This document shows positions 12,400 to 24,700 of a stretch of DNA of 64,000 nt, piece after piece (within the stretch, counting starts at the first letter, position 1; every line of letters starts with the position of its first letter). Source of the stretch: Dendrobium chrysotoxum (Eukaryota; Streptophyta; Magnoliopsida; Asparagales; Orchidaceae). The position numbers and the translations under genes were made by a program. The notes under the pieces are model-generated. The model had not been told where the DNA came from and made no database searches. It saw nothing but the letters and a program-made list of their open reading frames with translations. The DNA is taken from contig CM034314.1 in assembly GCA_019925795.1 (NCBI GenBank), positions 79,356,780 to 79,420,779 of the forward strand. Direction: 5' to 3'.

Positions 12400-12665
12400 A
12401 ATCTCTTAAATACATGTCCGACTAACATCTAAATAATCTCTAGTAGGAAAAATAATAGTTAAACTAGATGGTAAAACAATAGGAAATAAACTTAAGAAAG
12501 TAATACATTTCTTAGTCATATATAAATAACTAGCTTCTGAAATTAAATTAAATTTGAGAAGACTAAAAATAAATAAACTAATATCTATCATGATGTGTGA
12601 CACATCTCTGGCCTCTTGTTGGGTTAAGCTATACACTTTGTATTATGTTGGAGTAGCAATAATAA
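12400..12665 (-). pseudogene. Gypsy aspartic protease remnant
   Basis: An 88-residue open stretch on the minus strand begins YKVYSLTQQEARDVSHIMID and continues to FPTRDYLDVSRTCI. The first part matches the linker before the protease in plant chromoviruses. The catalytic D-S/T-G is not kept: the expected DSGATH position reads SEASYL. So the domain is recognisable from context but lacks its active-site aspartate. It lies between the gag zinc-knuckle region and RT, as expected. Confidence 0.7.
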
Positions 12666-12849
12666 GAGTAATATACTCTCTTTGGCCACCTTTAGTCTAT
12701 CTCTTAATGAATATCTGAACAACTCTACTCAATGATCACTAATTGAAAGCTCTTGGTGGAGTTACTTCTAGCCATTTATCATGTCTCAAATGCACCCCAA
12801 CATCCAATCTTTCCTCAAATGCTCTATATGGGTAATGTGTTATCTTGTG

Positions 12850-13390
12850 ACTAGATTGGCTACACAAAAAATACTACCTAAAAATAAATAACATCAACTT
12901 GCATGCTTCTATTCAGAAGATGAAATAATAACACTTCTCCTCATAAGTGCTAATCAGGTTTGGGGGATACCGAGTAAGAACAAAAAATCTACCCTCATAT
13001 TGTATCATCATCTTACTCCCTTAAACTAATCTAAAAAAATACTCTTGTTTATGCTATATAGTAGAAGTTTGTATGAACCAATTTTGTTGATCTTAGAGAA
13101 ATTGTCTCATATGATATCAACATTTATCATATCCTTAAAATTCTCCCTCTATTGGCCTTACCACTAGCTCTTAGCCTCACCATCAAATAAAAATATTGTA
13201 AGGGGTACCTTATGATTCTCTGAGCACTACATTTGTCGAAAGACTACTCTAGTTCCAATAACTAGTGATTAGGTACCTCAAGCTCCATTGTACCATTGAA
13301 ATGAGGTAACTTCAATCTCAAGAACAACTGTAGATTCCTATCTCTCTCCTGCACTCTCAATATAGACATGCTGCTACACTTGTCACCCAT
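12850..13390 (-). pseudogene. Gypsy gag remnant
   Basis: From an ATG at 13,390 the minus strand reads MGDKCSSMSILRVQERD, then LFLRLKLPHFNGTMELEVPNH before a stop. This follows the plant Gypsy gag pattern in which F-x-x-x-x-P-P-x-F-x-G introduces the capsid-like domain. A poor zinc-knuckle remnant lies near 12,870. Gag would form the cytoplasmic particle for reverse transcription. The copy is heavily broken. Confidence 0.65.
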
Positions 13391-14142
13391 TATGTCATAG
13401 AATCTAACATTGTGTGATCATTTGGTTGGATGAAAAATGAATGCATAGTAAAATATAATAGAGTATAAATGAAATGTAGTGTATTTGAAATATTTGGAGT
13501 TATTTGGATACGTGTAAAATAAATGGATGCGATTTTTTTTATTTGGCTTGAAGTACAATGAATGTAGTATAAAACCTAATAATGCTAGTGGCCAATGGCA
13601 GTGGCAAGAGGCAATGAAGAGAGCAACAACCAGCATTGGTTGGTGGCTTAGGGCAATGGTTGTGAGAGTCATAACTAGTGGTAGCCAATGGTTTGCTGTA
13701 GTTATGGTTGATAATTTGCAGTTATTTAAAAATTAACCAAATTTAATAATTTTTCAATACACCAAAATTAAACTAGATGGTGAATTTTAAATATAATAGA
13801 ATTTTACTCTATATTTATCTTAGTTCAAATCAAATACCAATATTTTTAAAACCTCTGCATTTGAAATACTTTACACCTCTTTTACTTTAAACTAGACAAC
13901 TCTTATATCTCTTAATATGCTTTATATTATTACAAGTAGAGTGAAACTCTATCCATTTTTCACATCTAAATCTTGGGGATTTATAGTGTCTCAAAACTCA
14001 TATTTGGGCATGCACATGCAATAACTCAATATAATGCACATAAAGAGAAGGCAAAAAAAAAAAAAAGCTACCCAAATCTCAATCACTAATGTAGTGATTA
14101 CTCTTATGGATCTAGTTAGAAATCAATTTCTCCAAATTCATT
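13391..14142. other. Untranslated leader of the Gypsy element or unrecognised DNA
   Basis: Between the gag start and the primer-site-like sequence I see no conserved coding. A small GC-richer patch (13,590-13,700) has short open frames on both strands that look like chance. Position suggests an element leader; this is inferred. Confidence 0.4.
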
Positions 14143-14180
14143 AATTTGATACTATAGAAGTAACTGTAATGAACCCAACC
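14143..14180 (-). other. Degraded primer-binding site and 5' LTR end of the Gypsy element
   Basis: On the minus strand, TAGTATCAAATT (14,154-14,143) matches 8 of 12 positions of the initiator-Met primer site TGGTATCAGAGC. Just upstream in the element sense lies ...GGGTTCATTACA, close to the GGGTCGTTACA that ends many plant chromovirus LTRs. The LTR would thus run from 14,165 to higher coordinates. Its far end could not be placed. Confidence 0.5.
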
Positions 14181-14406
14181 CAGTGCAAATCCCCATATCA
14201 AGGCGGGTTGCACCATGTTAAGACTATAATAGTTGATTGATTATGCAATATCTATTTGGAAGATTTTTTTAATATTTAAAAATATTAAATCATTTCTATA
14301 TCATCAAATAATTAATAAGAAAAATATCAACGTTTTTTGTTAAAACCATCAAACTATACATCAAAGAGGGATATATGTAACATTCATGTTATAACCTGTC
14401 TTAATG

Positions 14407-14471
<65 letters not shown>
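14407..14471. repeat. (GT)14(AT)18 compound microsatellite
   Basis: A GT run followed directly by an AT run, inside the presumed LTR beginning at 14,165. Confidence 0.95.
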
Positions 14472-14474
<3 letters not shown>

Positions 14475-15386
14475 AATAGATCTATGCTAACAGGCATGCT
14501 TAAGACTAGGGTCTCTATAGGAAACAACAACCTTTAATCAACTTCAGCCTTACCATTACTTGAAAATAGCATATGTAGGTAAGGTAGGGGTGACCTATAT
14601 CAACTTAGTAGATTATTCGAAGTTTGCTGTAGTATCCAATGCATGAAAGAAAAAAATATGTATTTTAGTATAACATTATATGAATAATAAAATATACTGA
14701 AAGTAAACTAACATGATTGCTTAACTTGTTAGTATCATATTTTTTAAATAAAATATGTGCATGAAAAATTATTATCAATAATAGGTAGGTCTCATAAGAA
14801 AAAAAAAGTATTTTTTAACATGATATTAGAAATAAAATAAAATAATAATAAAATTTTAATATGTATTTTTAAATATTTAATATCTTTTGTTTATCCCTAT
14901 ACCTTCACTTTCACTGCATTTTCACTTTCTCTTCACATCATATACCTTCACTTCTATTTATAACTCAACATATTCATATTTATTCAAGTGTATCATACAA
15001 ATATATAGACAATCATATGGGTGCACATGCCTTTATAGCTTCAATTGAATATACATAGAGCATAAACACCATAAGAGCTCACATAGAGTGATGGGGTCAT
15101 ATGAAGATGCTTCATGGTGGTTTGGGACAAATAAATATAATAAAAATTTTGTTCTTATTGTAGTCGAAAGGAGGACATATTCTGGCTTTGCCTAGCCACC
15201 TCCGCGTTGGTTTCTTCTGCTCGCAGACCTTATTAATTTTTCTTGTATCCTTAGGGAAGTTTTCTCTCCCTCTTTGTTGTTTGTTTTCATCTCAACCTCG
15301 AGTCTTCTAGGGTTTTTCTTTTTTCTATGACTTTTTTGGATATTTATGTTTATTTTTTAATGATCGTTCCACCTTCGACTATTCCT
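14472..15386. other. AT-rich, then a C/T-rich leader before the L1 ORF1
   Basis: No coding seen to about 15,150. From 15,180 to 15,386 the DNA is richer in C and T (CTTCTGCTCGC, TTTTCTCTCCCTC) and runs into the start of the L1 ORF1 remnant, so it may be the 5' UTR of that LINE. Confidence 0.4.
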
Positions 15387-16200
15387 ATGGCTCAAATGGC
15401 GGTTAATCATGTTTGATTGGATAATCTTGGATTTTTAAATGGTAAAAAAACTTCTCATTCTTTTATTGATGTCCTCTCGGGTGCCTCATCTTCGGTCACT
15501 TTTCCTGATCTTAAAACTATAGCCCATCATGGGTTACCGTTGCTTTGGATTTTGGAAGATGTGATACTTGCTCTTGTAGCCCCTTTTGAATTCACATTGA
15601 TCAGTAAATTTCCCAATCACAGACCTAGTCTGGACTGGATTCAAAAATTTTTCTTTAATCTTAAGCTTAGCGGTGATTTCTTGATTACCCTCTTGGATTC
15701 AAGGCATGTCTTGATTAAACTTATAAATGACATGGATTATAACAGAGTCTTTGCCCATTGCTCTTATTTTGTCTATAACAGCTTTATGAAGTTGATCAAA
15801 TGGTAGTCATTTTTTGAAAGTGTTGTGGAATCCCCCATCATTCCTATTTTTGTTTCTTTCCCTAACCTTCGACCCCATTTATTTTCTCCCCATATATTAC
15901 ACGGTTTGGGATCTTTGTTTGATTGTCCTTTTAAAACTGATAATGCTATGTCTAATGGGACTCATCCCTCGATTACTCATATTTTGGTCGAATTAGATAT
16001 CACTAAGAGGTAGCGTTTGGCTTGGGTCTGAAAAATTTGGATATATTCAACATGTTGAGATGGAGGAGTTTCCTCCTTTTTTTTATCACTACAAATCTCT
16101 GGATCACATGAAAAATGATTGTTTTATCCTTCACCCTTGTGGACAAATTAAATGTTGTAATTGTTGTCCCTCGATTTGCTATAATACTTCTTTAGACAAA
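15387..16200 (+). pseudogene. L1-type LINE ORF1 remnant (DUF4283 domain and zinc knuckle)
   Basis: The ATG at 15,387 opens MAQMAVNHV, followed by TGA at 15,414 and then a long open stretch (15,417-15,806). It contains LISKFPNHRPSLDWIQKFF, LKLSGDFLITLLDSRHVLI and YNSFMKLIKW, the core of DUF4283 in plant L1 ORF1. After a frameshift it continues ESPIIPIFVSFPNLRPHLFS and then HYKSLDHMKNDCF, a decayed CCHC knuckle. ORF1 is an RNA-binding protein of the LINE ribonucleoprotein. Stops and at least one shift make it a pseudogene. ORF2 is not present downstream, where LTR-like repeats begin. Confidence 0.85.
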
Positions 16201-16404
16201 TCTGCATAATTAGTATTAATTATCCTGAGGAATAAACTAATACTTGTATTATCGATTTGAGGAAAGAAAAGGTTTATTTTCATATTCGAACTTGGTGTAG
16301 GGAATGTAACAATCATGCCGAAGGATAAAAATCACATTCACCTATAATTTTAAATACGAAATTAACTCAGGATAAGCTTGATCTATGTTTAGAGATTTTC
16401 CCCC

Positions 16405-16545
16405 TCTCTTAGCAAGCTAAGTGAGGGTTTATTTTATACTAGGATCTTGGGTTCCTATAGAGGCAAGTCTCTACAATCAATTATATCTTCGAAGAGAAAA
16501 CTTTCAATTAAACTAAAGATTAGACCTAAACTTATAATGCAATCA
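16405..16545 (+). repeat. Family G repeat fragment (copy 2)
   Basis: GGGTTTATTTTA..., then GGGTTCCTATAGAGGCAAG, CTCTACAATCAATTATATCTTC and GAGAAAACTTTCAATTAAA match in order with 17,610-17,725, about 1.18 kb downstream in direct orientation. Probably parts of related LTRs. Confidence 0.6.
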
Positions 16546-17169
16546 TGTATATTAGCAAGTTGAGTTAGATGTTCAAAAATATCAATCATCTCTTCCAAAA
16601 TATTATTGAATTTTATTTATATATACATTAGGAATAGGAGGTGTGCAGATATAACTAGGCTTATGCCTGCTTGGAATGAGCAGCCAGCTAATAACCTAAT
16701 TCACAAGCAATCATCCTAGATGAAATATAGGATAAAGGTAGCTCTATCCTAAGAGTTCAAAAAAGTAAATTAGACTCCAAATTAGTGACTCAAGATAAAT
16801 TTTTACTTAAAGTTCAAGTGGCACTATCGAGAAGACTGACTAAGAACTCTAATTTTTATCTTATTTAATTAACCTAACTAAATTTTCTAACCACTGAAAT
16901 TTTGAAAGCATCCTTCGGGCAAAAGAGTAGTACCCCACTACCTTATAGTAGGCTTTTGTGTCAGGCTAGTGTATGTTACAAAAAATAATGCATGTATGTA
17001 TGCATGTCAGGGAAAAAGTATTCGTGTATACAGTACCCAGTACTATATCATCCTAGAACTAGTATATGTATTCCTACAAAGTTCGAAACACATACATGTA
17101 TGGGAAAAAAAGTGTCGCAATGCAGATTTTGATTTCTCCTATTTTGTAATCGAATACTACATTGAGAAT

Positions 17170-17612
17170 GAAGTATAGTCTCGGGAGACTGACATAATAT
17201 TCTACAATGGATTTAATATCAAAATAGGGTTTTAGAAATGATATTTCTATGATCAAACTTAGTTTAAAGAATAACATACCATCTCGAAAGATGAACATGA
17301 AATTCTATAGAATGTGTTTAAAAATAGAAATAGGATTTTTTTTGAAAAGTTTATCCATTCCTTTATTTAGGTGAAATAAGGAAAATACTATATCATCTAA
17401 AAAGTTGAACATAACATTCTTCAAGACACTCAAAAGAAAGAATGGATTTTATAAAATTTATCATCTCTAAAATTGAATATAATAAATAGAATATTATATT
17501 ATCTAAAAAGATAATAATAATATTCTACAAGTATATTTAAAATTAAAAATGAGATTTTTAAAAGATATCTGCGTTTCCAAAGATTTTTTTCTTATCTTAT
17601 AGGAATAAAATA
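17170..17612 (+). repeat. Tandem array of four ~110-bp units
   Basis: Units start near 17,172, 17,281, 17,393 and 17,500. Each has a CATCTCGAAAGATGAAC-like opening, ...ATTCT(A/T)CAA or a variant, an AAAAAT block and then GGATTTTT. The last unit runs on into the family G sequence that is also seen at 2,130-2,330, where a single unit is present. The array has therefore probably expanded inside one LTR copy. Units are strongly diverged. Confidence 0.6.
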
Positions 17613-17730
17613 AGGTTTATTTTAATCTGGAGTTCTCAAATCCCTATAAGGGCAAACCCCTACAGTTAATTATATCTCAGGAGAGGTACTCCTAAGAAAA
17701 CTCTCGATTAAAGTAGTGATTTTATACCCT
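17612..17730 (+). repeat. Family G repeat fragment (copy 3)
   Basis: Direct counterpart of 16,430-16,540 and weaker counterpart of 2,277-2,350, immediately after the tandem array. Contains CCCTATAAGGGCAAACCCC, a small hairpin. Confidence 0.55.
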
Positions 17731-18002
17731 TTGATTACAAAGTAGAAGACAAGGAAAGAAGTGGAAATTTCCAAAGAGAAAGCTCAACGTTGAACAGGTA
17801 TTAACGAGTCAAAGGAGGAAAAGTAGGAGGTGCCAGATTTCGAGAAGCTTAGAGGCAACCTCAGTCTACCCTATATTGGGCTTTATATTTTAAGAGAGAA
17901 ATTTTATATTTGAGTTGATATTTTATTAGAAATTTGGGATTATATTCCTGGAGGGTAATGACTTAAGATTTCAAAATCTGCCTTAGAATCTAAATCTAAA
18001 TT

Positions 18003-18060
18003 GGATACTACAAAGTAGTGACCCGAACCTATCTAATGTAGTGTAAATTTGGGCTTACCC
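18003..18060 (-). other. Possible second Gypsy LTR/primer-site junction
   Basis: GGATACTACAAAG followed by TAGTGACCCGAACC resembles the junction at 14,148-14,180 (TGATACTATAGAAG...TGTAATGAACCCAACC). Read on the minus strand, an LTR would end here with ...GGTTCGGGTCACTA. Only short matches support it. Confidence 0.3.
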
Positions 18061-18718
18061 AGGCCTAGATTGGGGAGCCAACTAACCACCTAGGCGTTTT
18101 AAAACCATGTGTCCAGTCTTTTTATGAAAGATGGGTAGGGACGTTATTTAAGTTTTAAGGAATCAGAGCTGACATCTAAGACAAATCTTAATTGGCACAT
18201 TTACTTATATAAGATAAATGATAATTTAGAGTAGAATGTAATTAAAATTTTAGACAGTTTTAATCTGTATCTAATGCTATACATACTAATGGACTCAATG
18301 CATAAAATAATTATGAAGTAATTTTAAAATCAGGCTTAGAAAATAAAATTTTCCCTAGAGATTGCACAATATTCCCTTGACAGAACTGCACCCTAATAGG
18401 CCAGGTGGTCTGCCAGAACTCGCAGGTGGGGAGGTGTCTAATAAAGAAGAGAAAGTAATAATATGCATATGTTGACCCTAAGCGGTCCCGAGCTTACTTC
18501 TTAGATCGTTAGATTTTCTATGTGGGCTTAAAATTTTTATTAAAATTTCAAGTATAAAAAAATTTATTCGTACCCTCGCAAAACTCCAATCGTATCCAAG
18601 CTAAAACAAAATATGTCATGCAAGAAAACCTTAAAAAACAGGCAATTCTACTATGCAAGTAATGTAAACAATCAAATTTAAATTATCCAACATATAATAT
18701 CCACAGTCCATATGGAAA

Positions 18719-20690
18719 GTGCCATTTTACTTATAACCCAGTGTCTGCTAAAAAAGTAAAGTGGCCGGGTACCACTGACAACAAACTCGGATTTTAATCT
18801 TAAGATTGACGCAAGTGATTTTGAAATGGGATATCTCTTCTTTTCTTTACTTCTTCGTCTTCTCTCCTTGGTCTTCTTTCCTTCTACGAGCTCCTTGAAT
18901 TCGCTGGGTTTGGATATCCAAATGAAAAGAAACTCATTCCCGAAGGGGTATTTTCTTTTTCCTTTGGATATTAAAATAATCCTAACTTAGTTTTTTAAAT
19001 AGAAGAAATTTCCTCTAAGGGATATTCTCTTCTCTTTAGATTCCAAATTGGATATGATATCCCAATTTTGAATCACTTTCACATTACAACCCTTTTTAAA
19101 CATATTTACATTACAACTCAAATAAAAAAAATCTAGATCACCTGCAAGTTTATCCTAAATAGTTTATAATAAAATCATTCCCAAGAAATTATATATTCGC
19201 ATTTAAATTAAATTCACCAGAAACACTTGGCCATGCTCCTTTAATTTTAAGGGGGCTTAGCATTTTGCACATGCAGAAAATTTATGTCAATTTAAATCTT
19301 TAATTTTACCCCCTTTGATTTAGTCCTGCATGAGTATGGCCACCTGCATAAAATTCTGTGAGCATCCAGATCATTCCTATCCTAGAAGTAATCTATCACA
19401 CATCACATCAATTCTTAGATTACATGAATAAATAAATAAATAATCACATCAACCATTACAACCCGTATGCAGTGAAAACCACAAGAAAATTCATCACACA
19501 ATCAGCAAGAAAGTAAACACCGATCTAATCTAAAGCTAGAGTTAGTTGTCATAGCAAATAAATCTAAGTGTGTACAGTAGACTATGTGATTTGGATATAT
19601 CCTAGGTCAGTTATTGGTTGAAGTTTTCTAATTGATTAGATTTAGTTTGTTGAAAGGTCAAGGGAGTTTTATGTTTAAATTTAAATTTTAATATTTTTCA
19701 TATTTTAGAAGTTCATTTTAAGTTGAATTATAAGTGTTAAAATTGATTAATGAGATTGGTTATTTATGGTATTTTAATTAAATACTCTTTTTAATCCTTA
19801 GATTATTTAATTTGATGATTCATTGAGTTTTTTAGTGATTTATTAGATTTTTGATAATTTATTAATTTTAAATGATTTATTAAAATTTTGATTGATTTAT
19901 TAAATTATTAATGACTTATGGAATTTTTAAAGATCATATTTAATTTTTTTAATGATTTATTTAATTTTTAGATTTATTATTATTATTATTATTATTGTTT
20001 GTATTATTTAAATAATTGTAATTTATTATTTAACCTCTATTTAAATTTTATTTATAATTATTTTGATTATAAGGTTATGATTTTCATGATTTTAATGATC
20101 TATGTTTTAATTTAATTAATTTACCCCTACTATTTTCATAATTTTAATTCATACATTTATTTTATAGTTGGTTTGAATTATTATTTACGATTGATTATGT
20201 TTGGGTTAAAGATATTTTCTAAATGTAAAGTGAGGTGTCACTAAGTTTTCTAGGTTTAGTATTTTCTTTCCTAAAGGGTGTATGCATCCTAAATCTAAGT
20301 TCTTTAAGACCCGTCCTTAATTTTTATCCTTATGTGTCACTGATATTTTATGGAATGAAAAGTATTGTTACTAACCCTTTAGACATACACGCACATGTAA
20401 ATAGATTTTAGGTTCTAAATAACAAAATAAAAATTAAAATAACAAATCAAAAATAACTTGCAAGTAATTTTGAATTTAAAATTTATAATAAACAAAACGA
20501 AGATTTCTACAAGGCCCTAAAGGGAAAGGGTTCACATAAACCACACCAAGGGCCTCCTAGGGGCTTTCTAAGTTTTAAGACCTAGTGGATTCCACCCGTA
20601 GCACCTCTACCCGGTTGGATAGAGGCAACTAACACCATTGTCCTTTTTTTTGTTCACTTGATCGGTACCGTTCCTCACAGTTCATGCAAA
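18719..20690. repeat. Duplicated LTR-like block, copy 1
   Basis: Three anchors occur in the same order and orientation in a second block. 18,740-18,800 pairs with 21,560-21,625 (CTGCTAAAAAAGTAAAGTGG / CTGCAGAAAAGAAAGGTGG). 19,530-19,610 pairs with 22,090-22,165 (GCTAGAGTTGGTTGTCCTAG, TCTAAGTGTGTG). 20,240-20,400 pairs with 23,440-23,625 (TGTATGCATCCTAAATCT / TGTATGTTTGAATCTTAG). No ORF. Contains an (ATT)n run at 19,974-19,996. The two blocks may be an LTR pair or a tandem segmental duplication; I cannot decide. Confidence 0.5.
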
Positions 20691-20867
20691 TAAAGAGAAA
20701 AAAATAGGGATTAGAAGCACATTTAATAATTAAAATTAAAATAATTAAAAAATACTATGTAAATAAAAATGTATATTTTTTTGGGCTTGCACACTGGTTC
20801 TGTTGATTGCACTTTGAACTTTTCACTTTTAAAAGCATACTTTGCATTTTCTAACATTCACCCCGAA

Positions 20868-20975
20868 GCACAAGAAAGGGGAAGAAGAAGGAGAGAGAGA
20901 GAGAGGTAAAGAGAGCGACGGGGTGAGGCTATTCGCAAACTGCAGAGAGCGAGCGGGAGAGGGGAAATTTTCCAA
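20868..20975. repeat. GA-rich low-complexity tract
   Basis: AAGAAGGAGAGAGAGAGAGAGG and flanking GA-rich words, ending in GAGCGAGCGGGAGAGGGG. Lies between the two LTR-like blocks and resembles the leader sequences often found downstream of plant LTR promoters. Confidence 0.8.
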
Positions 20976-21544
20976 ATAGATAGGAGAGGGGGTCATGGGG
21001 TTCAGTTCAAGTGGCCTAACTGAACCATATTTTCTATTTTTTTAATGGATGGCTCACTCAGATTAAATCATGATTTAAAGATGAAATTTAGAGTTAATTT
21101 TTAATTTGAAAGCTTGAGGATTATTTAAAGAATAATTTGGAATAAAATTGATAAATTAAAAATAATTATTATGTTTTAAAAAATAAATGAATTATTTTAT
21201 CCCATTTATGGTAATTTGATTTCAATTGAGTCAAGGCGATTCGGGTATAGTTTGGATCAAATCATGGGGTTGAGTTAGAAAGCCGAGTCAATACTATGTC
21301 AATGGGTATCCACCTAAGAGAAGTCCTAAAGACAGCGTCTACACTAGGCTACGAGGACCTAGTCGCTAAGAATGAGTTCCGAGGAGAATTGACCTCCAAT
21401 AATGAGATCAACAATACACCAAGGAAAACCTAGAAAAATTCTATCCACTAATATAATATACCACCCATATAATGTAATGCATATATGCAATGTAAATAAA
21501 AGAGTGTTGTATATAAATAAAAATGAATTTTATTACTTTATTGA
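20976..21544. other. Spacer between duplicated blocks; no gene
   Basis: AT-rich sequence with ATTTAAAGAATAATTT words, then moderately GC-richer sequence from 21,230. No coding or RNA feature recognised. Confidence 0.4.
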
Positions 21545-24500
21545 TTTTGAATGTTTACAACAGACTCTGCAGAAAAGAAAGGTGGTCAAGTCCCACCATA
21601 ATAAACCTGGATTCTAAGCCTACCATATATGTTGAATCAGATACACCTACTTTGTAGTCTTCGAGCTCTAGGTCTCTTGTGAAATTTTAAAAGAGATTAT
21701 CCCCCAAAAGTAGGGATATCATCTTTTGGAGCCCCACATGTATATATGTAAGAATGTATATATGATTCTTTATAACTCGAGACACTTTACAACTCGATCT
21801 AGATATAAATCTACTTTTTACAAACTCTTGTACTTATACATCACATTCCCTAGGTATATTCTAATGACTATTGTAGGAAATATAAAGAGTTGAAAGAAAT
21901 GCATTAATATATAAATATAAATGTGTAGCAATTATGTAATATCCTAATGCTTCTCATGTAGTCCTTAAAGAGCCTCAATGCACCAACAAAAATATAATAT
22001 ATATAACATTCAGAGTTACAGAAATATATATAAACAGACAAATGATACTCTCTAACTAAAGCACCTGACAAGCAATTTACAACACTGGTCTAACCTAGGC
22101 TAGAGTTGGTTGTCCTAGCAAACCGTCTAAGTGTGTGAAAGAGACTGTGTGGCTTTGGTATGTCTTATAGGGGTTTAATGTTTAAGTTGCATGTATTATT
22201 AATGTTGGTTTATTAAAGGGTTAGAAGGGAATTTTGATTGAAGTTTACATTGTATATGTTTGGATTTTATTATTTAGATTTTAAGGGTTAGAGTTAATTA
22301 TTTAATTATAAAGAACTTATAGATTACTAACCCCGAAGTGCAAGGGTTAATAATTTATAAGTCCTAGAAGGTTTTGTAAATGAAATGCAATCACCCCTGA
22401 TATAGGATAGATGATCACATAAAGCTTTAAGAAATTTATTTATTAATGTATTAAGGGATAGAAAAGGGAACCTTCAATGTAATACATATGTTCTCCAAGT
22501 GTAGTTAAACATAATGTATAGGGTCAATAATTTATTAGTGTTTAATTAAGAGTTATAAAAATTTATACATGTATGCCTTTTGTGGGCGGAGGCTAGTATG
22601 GTGCATATACCCTTAACTTGTTATTTTAAAATATATTAAATTCCTTAATCACATATATAAGTGCCCTCCAAATGGAATCAAGCACTACATAAAGGGATGG
22701 GTGGTTTAAGTTTATTGAAGGCTTTAAAATGTAATGCCAAAGTGCCCTTTAAAAAGGAATTAAGCACTAAGCATGAATGCCTAATATTTAATTAAGATTA
22801 ATTATCAAACTTATTTGATCAAAAAGAAATTTTACTCAAATAAATCATCAAATTAATTTTATTTTTATGTTTTAGTTTTTCATTGAAGTTTTCTAATTGT
22901 TATTGAATTATTTGGAATTTTAATTATTTTTTAAAATTTTAATTAATTATTAATGAATTATAATAAAAATTTATTCAAAAATCTTATTTAAATTCAAATT
23001 ATTAATCACTGAATTTTATTTAAATTTTTATGTATTTTTGAGTTTTATTTATCATATTTAATTAATTATATTATTTATTTATTTAATGAATTAAAATTTA
23101 ATTTTAATTGAAAAAATTATTTAAATTGAAATTATAAATCTCTAGTTTTATTTTTATTTTTATTTAAATTTATTTTATATTTATATTTTAATGAATTTAT
23201 TTAATTAATATTTAATTAAGGGTAATTAATTATTAATAAAATTTAAATGAAAATTAATTTTAATTTTTATATTTTAATGATTGTTTGATTAATTTAAGTT
23301 TGAATGAAGTTGAATTTGTTTTTTTATGAATTTTAATGTATTTATTGGAAATTATTTAAATTTGACCCTTTATGAAGGGTTAATTTAATTATTCATTATT
23401 TTAAGGTCAACTAGTATCAAATCAAGGTATATTTAATCATATGGTGTAATGTCACAAGATTTTCTATGTTTAATGTTTCATCCAAATAGGATGTATGTTT
23501 GAATCTTAGAATTGCCTAAGTTAGCTAAGACCCATCATTAATTATTATTCCTAAATGTTACTAGGTTGTATAGGCTTTACAATCATTGTCACTAACCCTT
23601 GTAAACATACATATAAACAATCAAACCACAACAATTTTGAATGCTTAAATCTAAGAGAATTGGATAAATAAAACTCCTAAACATTTGGGTCAAATTTTGA
23701 CCCAAGTGCTTACAAATGTGTTATCCCTTGATATGCAAATCAAGTATCTTTAGAAAACTCATGGGTATCAATAATATCCCATGATTTATCTCTCTTAGTG
23801 TTCAATCTAAATTATTGAGTGTTTAAGGGAATATTTAAGTGGAAATTCAAATACATTAGTGATGCAATTATCCCCTAAACACCTAAAGAACATACTTGAA
23901 TTTAATTTTTCCTAATTAAGCTCTATTTAACAATTCCAAGGAGGGTTTGAGTGTTTAAAATGAATTTAAAATTTATTTATAATGAATTTTCAAAATCAAA
24001 GGTCAAATCATGACCCATGATTTTGTAAATTCAACTATTATTAAAATAATACTCAAATAAATCTAGAAAATTTATTGGAAGTAAAAAACATGTTAAAAAT
24101 TATTCTCATAAAATATCAACTTATTTAAATTTTTATTTAATAAATTATTAATGAAAAAATAAAATAAAAAAAATTAAAAATATTTAATATTTATATAATA
24201 TTTTTATTTAATTTTAACTTTAAATAAAATTAGATTTAATTATGAATTCATAGACACTAAAATCATTAAAATTGGTTTCAAAATGAAATAATTATGAATT
24301 TTTAAAGAAACTGTATTTAAAATTTTATTAAATAAAAAAAAACTGGATAGCAGCAATAGAGACTATGCATCAGCATCTGATTTGCGGATTCAAAATTGTG
24401 GCACTAGCGGTGGGCCACGCATTAGCATACAATTAGTTGATTCAAAATCACAGTGGCAGCGTGGCATTAATGGCTAATGATTATGCCATCATGCAATCAT

Positions 24501-24700
24501 TAGCATTTATGAAATTGAAGCAGCAGCGCACGCGATTTCACTTATCTACGTTAGTGCTCGTTCACCGTCATCCAATCTTCTGCATTTTGTAATCAATGGC
24601 TATTTGTCATCGGATTAAGATCTAGACGTCTGTAGGTGCTATGTATCTGGATGTGAAACAGAATGGCTAGATCTGGGTCGTTGATCTCACGATTAATGGT
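21545..24700. repeat. Duplicated LTR-like block, copy 2
   Basis: Matches 18,719-20,690 through three collinear anchors (described there) at offsets of roughly 2.8, 2.6 and 3.2 kb, so insertions have occurred within one or both copies. 22,850-23,350 is extremely AT-rich. The last 350 bp (24,350-24,700) is much GC-richer (GCAGCAGCGCACGCG, GCGGTGGGCC) and may be an unrelated segment. Confidence 0.45.

Larger units (their letters stand above)
9110..13390 (-). mobile_element. Degenerate Ty3/Gypsy (chromovirus-like) retrotransposon interior
   Basis: Reading the minus strand from 13,390 down gives the Gypsy order gag, protease, reverse transcriptase, RNase H, integrase, with many stops and shifts. 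Stretches such as APKKLKELNMQL, IFSKIDLRS, GHYKFLNMPF, RLVSAPILT, LTKLAHFLPMR and CYPQTDDKYE are diagnostic. Integrase after RNase H makes it Ty3/Gypsy, not Copia. A hAT element (10,926-11,521) splits the RT/RNase H region. A degraded primer site and LTR end lie at 14,143-14,170. I found no matching 3' LTR. The wording resembles Del/Tekay-type chromoviruses; lineage is an inference. Confidence 0.85.

Noticed and set aside
1136..14180. Pairing the LTR-like start at 1,136 with the one at 14,165 as the two LTRs of the Gypsy element
   Set aside because: Only the first 30 or so bases share a general pattern; the sequence beyond does not align by eye.
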